In this document: one piece after another, positions 4,812 through 5,823 of the stretch
Position numbering within the stretch: the first letter of the stretch is position 1
How the letters are laid out: each line of letters opens with the position of its first letter
Assembly: GCA_051891195.1 (NCBI GenBank)
Contig: JBJFEZ010000051.1
Coordinates: 1 to 5,823 of the forward strand
Direction: 5' to 3'
Length of the DNA stretch: 5,823 bases
DNA from: CAG-273 sp051891195
Lineage (GTDB): Bacteria > Bacillota > Clostridia > TANB77 > CAG-508
Position numbers and translations under genes: made by a program
Notes under the pieces: generated by a model
Told to the model about the DNA's origin: nothing
Seen by the model: only the letters and a program-made list of their open reading frames with translations
The model's database searches: none

Positions 4812-5609
4812 CTGTCTGGTATTTCCAGAAGCACTTTTTATTATTATTTAAATAAACTAAATAAACCAGATAAATATGAAGAAATTAAAGAAATAATCAA
4901 AATGATTTATAATGAAAATAAAGGTAGATATGGATATAGAAGAATAACTCTTGAACTTAAAAATAGAGGTTATATTATAAATCATAAAACTGTTTTAAAA
5001 CTTATGAAAGTTATTGGTCTACAATGTTTTGTTAGAGTTCATAAATATCGTTCATATAAAGGTACTATTGGGAAAATTTGTGATAACTTATTAAATCGTG
5101 ATTTTTATGCTGAAGCACCAAATCAAAAATGGGTTACTGATATAACAGAATTTAAAGTTAATGGAATAAAATTATATTTATCACCTATAATTGATTTATT
5201 TAATGGGGAGGTTGTAAGTTACAACCTTTCAAGGCACCCTGTTTTTAAACAAGTGACTGATATGTTATCCAAAGCATTTCAAAAAATATCTGATAATACA
5301 AATTTAATATTACATTCTGATCAAGGGTGGCAATATCAAATGAAAGAATATCAAGAGCTATTAAAATCCAAAGGTATTAGACAAAGTATGTCTAGAAAAG
5401 GTAATTGTTTAGATAATTCACTTGCTGAGAATTTCTTTGGTCTATTAAAGTCAGAATTATTTTACAAGCAAAATTATAATACCATTGAAGAATTAGAAAA
5501 AGATATTGTTGAATATATAGATTATTATAATAATAAAAGAATAAAATGCAAATTAAATGGAATGAGCCCTGTTCAATATAGAACCCATTCCTGTGTAACC
5601 GATTACTAA
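4758..5609 (+). CDS. IS3-family transposase OrfB (DDE integrase catalytic part)
   Basis: This frame is open well before its first ATG (4902) and is expected to be made as an OrfA-OrfB fusion, so it is given from the frameshift point (283 codons). The N-terminal part, IAINELRHEF through SGISRSTFYYYL, is the usual OrfB start, then GRYGYRRI (HTH_21-type segment). The rve integrase core has its three acidic residues: D in WVTDIT (codon 5139-5141), D in LHSDQG (5319-5321) and E in NSLAENFFG (5427-5429), with exactly 35 residues between the last two, the DD(35)E signature. It ends normally in YYNNKRIKCKLNGMSPVQYR. The fusion protein cuts and joins the element's ends through a circular intermediate. 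All catalytic residues are intact. Confidence 0.93.
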   Translation, partial: VIAINELRHEFKFSALLKLSGISRSTFYYYLNKLNKPDKYEEIKEIIKMIYNENKGRYGYRRITLELKNRGYIINHKTVLKLMKVIGLQCFVRVHKYRSYKGTIGKICDNLLNRDFYAEAPNQKWVTDITEFKVNGIKLYLSPIIDLFNGEVVSYNLSRHPVFKQVTDMLSKAFQKISDNTNLILHSDQGWQYQMKEYQELLKSKGIRQSMSRKGNCLDNSLAENFFGLLKSELFYKQNYNTIEELEKDIVEYIDYYNNKRIKCKLNGMSPVQYRTHSCVTDY

Positions 5610-5610
5610 A

Positions 5611-5632
5611 ATTGTCTAATATTTTGGGTTCA
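5611..5632 (-). repeat. Right terminal inverted repeat of the IS element
   Basis: Read on the minus strand it begins TGAACCCAAAATATTAGACA and matches the left end at 19 of 22 positions. It starts just after the orfB stop codon. The terminal TGA falls in frame with the interrupted host gene and stops it. Confidence 0.88.
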
Positions 5633-5823
5633 CTTCAAAGAGTCAAAGGTGTCGACGCAAATACCCGCACGCACCAACCCACCTCCCGAGCGAACAGCTC
5701 CCGGGCCAAAGAAAGCACGGGCAGAAAAAACCAGGACACCGCGAGAAGTTAGCCAGTATGCCTTTTGGGTTCCGTATTCTGTTTTGTCAAATAGCATATT
5801 GTATATCTTTGTATTTGTTAATA
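5633..5823 (-). pseudogene. 5' part of the IS-interrupted variable-type gene (continues past the window)
   Basis: The minus strand is open from the window edge to the IS boundary. It reads FDKTEYGTQKAYWLTSRG, then a segment containing FFGPGAV and GGGLVRAG, and ends FDSLK followed by the stop TGA contributed by the IS end. YWL-x-S-R-G followed by FGPG and closed by VRPVV is the layout of a DUF6273-like or lectin-type fold seen in gut Firmicutes (recalled, not searched). The start of the gene lies outside the window. From 5746 downward the coding strand almost loses adenine and becomes about 60% GC, unlike the AT-rich codons before it. Joined to 4092-4212 at the target duplication, the frame is continuous. 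Function is unknown; a surface or ligand-binding role is plausible for the fold only. Confidence 0.8.
5634..5636. repeat. Right copy of the IS target duplication (TTC)
   Basis: TTC matches 4210-4212. The base at 5633 (C) is either an extra end base of the element or the mismatched first base of a 4-bp duplication. Confidence 0.55.

Larger units (their letters stand above)
4213..5632 (+). mobile_element. IS3-family insertion sequence (IS150-like), complete
   Basis: The element is about 1420 bp and ends in 22-bp inverted repeats with three mismatches (4213-4234 and 5611-5632), both starting TGAACCC. It carries the standard two overlapping transposase frames, orfA and orfB, in the -1 relation. 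Neither frame shows a premature stop, so the element may be active. It lies opposite to the host gene it interrupts. Because each end reads TGA outward-in, its right end supplies an in-frame stop codon to the truncated host gene. Its base composition matches the AT-rich chromosome, unlike the GC-rich host sequence on both sides. Confidence 0.94.

Noticed and set aside
4902..4904. ATG at 4902 as an independent orfB start
   Set aside because: The frame is open upstream and encodes the conserved OrfB N terminus (ELRHEF, SRSTFYYYL); no ribosome binding site precedes this ATG.
5637..5770. GC-rich right flank as simple horizontally acquired DNA
   Set aside because: Only coding-strand A is depleted while T is normal, and codons just outside the segment are AT-rich like the chromosome; bulk foreign composition does not explain this.
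1..5823. CRISPR array
   Set aside because: No spaced direct repeats were seen on reading the window.

Overview
The window is a low-GC stretch of a chromosome from a spore-forming Firmicute, most likely a Clostridia lineage. The evidence is a spoVS gene, a ymdB-spoVS gene pair in the Bacillus/Clostridia order, an RNase P RNA that reads as type A (Bacillus-type type B is not matched), CCA encoded in the tRNA gene, and strong purine-rich ribosome binding sites. A gut-associated clostridium is a reasonable guess from the 'VRPVV' surface-type protein remnant, but that is inference.

Left part (1-1374, minus strand): a promoter and ribosome binding site at the very edge that lead into only a 4-codon ORF, then spoVS with its own promoter and terminator, then ymdB with a strong promoter. 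Middle (1375-3292, mostly plus strand): a 24-bp perfect inverted repeat enclosing a GC-richer folded core (an unassigned structured RNA or small element), then a promoter driving tRNA-Leu(GAG), an HD-domain protein and an RluA-family pseudouridine synthase, closed by a terminator shared with rnpB. Next (3298-4058, minus strand): rnpB with a near-consensus promoter, a hairpin terminator pointing the other way, and a divergent hfq with its own promoter. The RNA-related genes (rnpB, hfq, tRNA, pseudouridine synthase, the YmdB phosphodiesterase) cluster here, but they lie in separate transcription units and no shared pathway is implied.

Right part (4092-5823): an IS3-family (IS150-like) element of about 1420 bp, with orfA and a -1 frameshifted orfB carrying DD(35)E, has inserted into the 3' end of a minus-strand gene. 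Removing the element and one copy of the small target duplication restores a single open frame ending in a VRPVVCLDP tail. The host gene is the most interesting thing here. Over about 52 codons its coding strand holds only about 8% adenine (about 47% just before, about 36% just after, counted by hand), while T stays near 32%. Strand-specific adenine loss at the 3' end of a gene, followed by a GC-rich tract, is what the adenine-directed mutagenesis of a diversity-generating retroelement (DGR) leaves in its variable region. No reverse transcriptase or template repeat lies in the window, so the DGR reading is an inference; if correct, the transposon has landed inside the variable region and disabled this copy.
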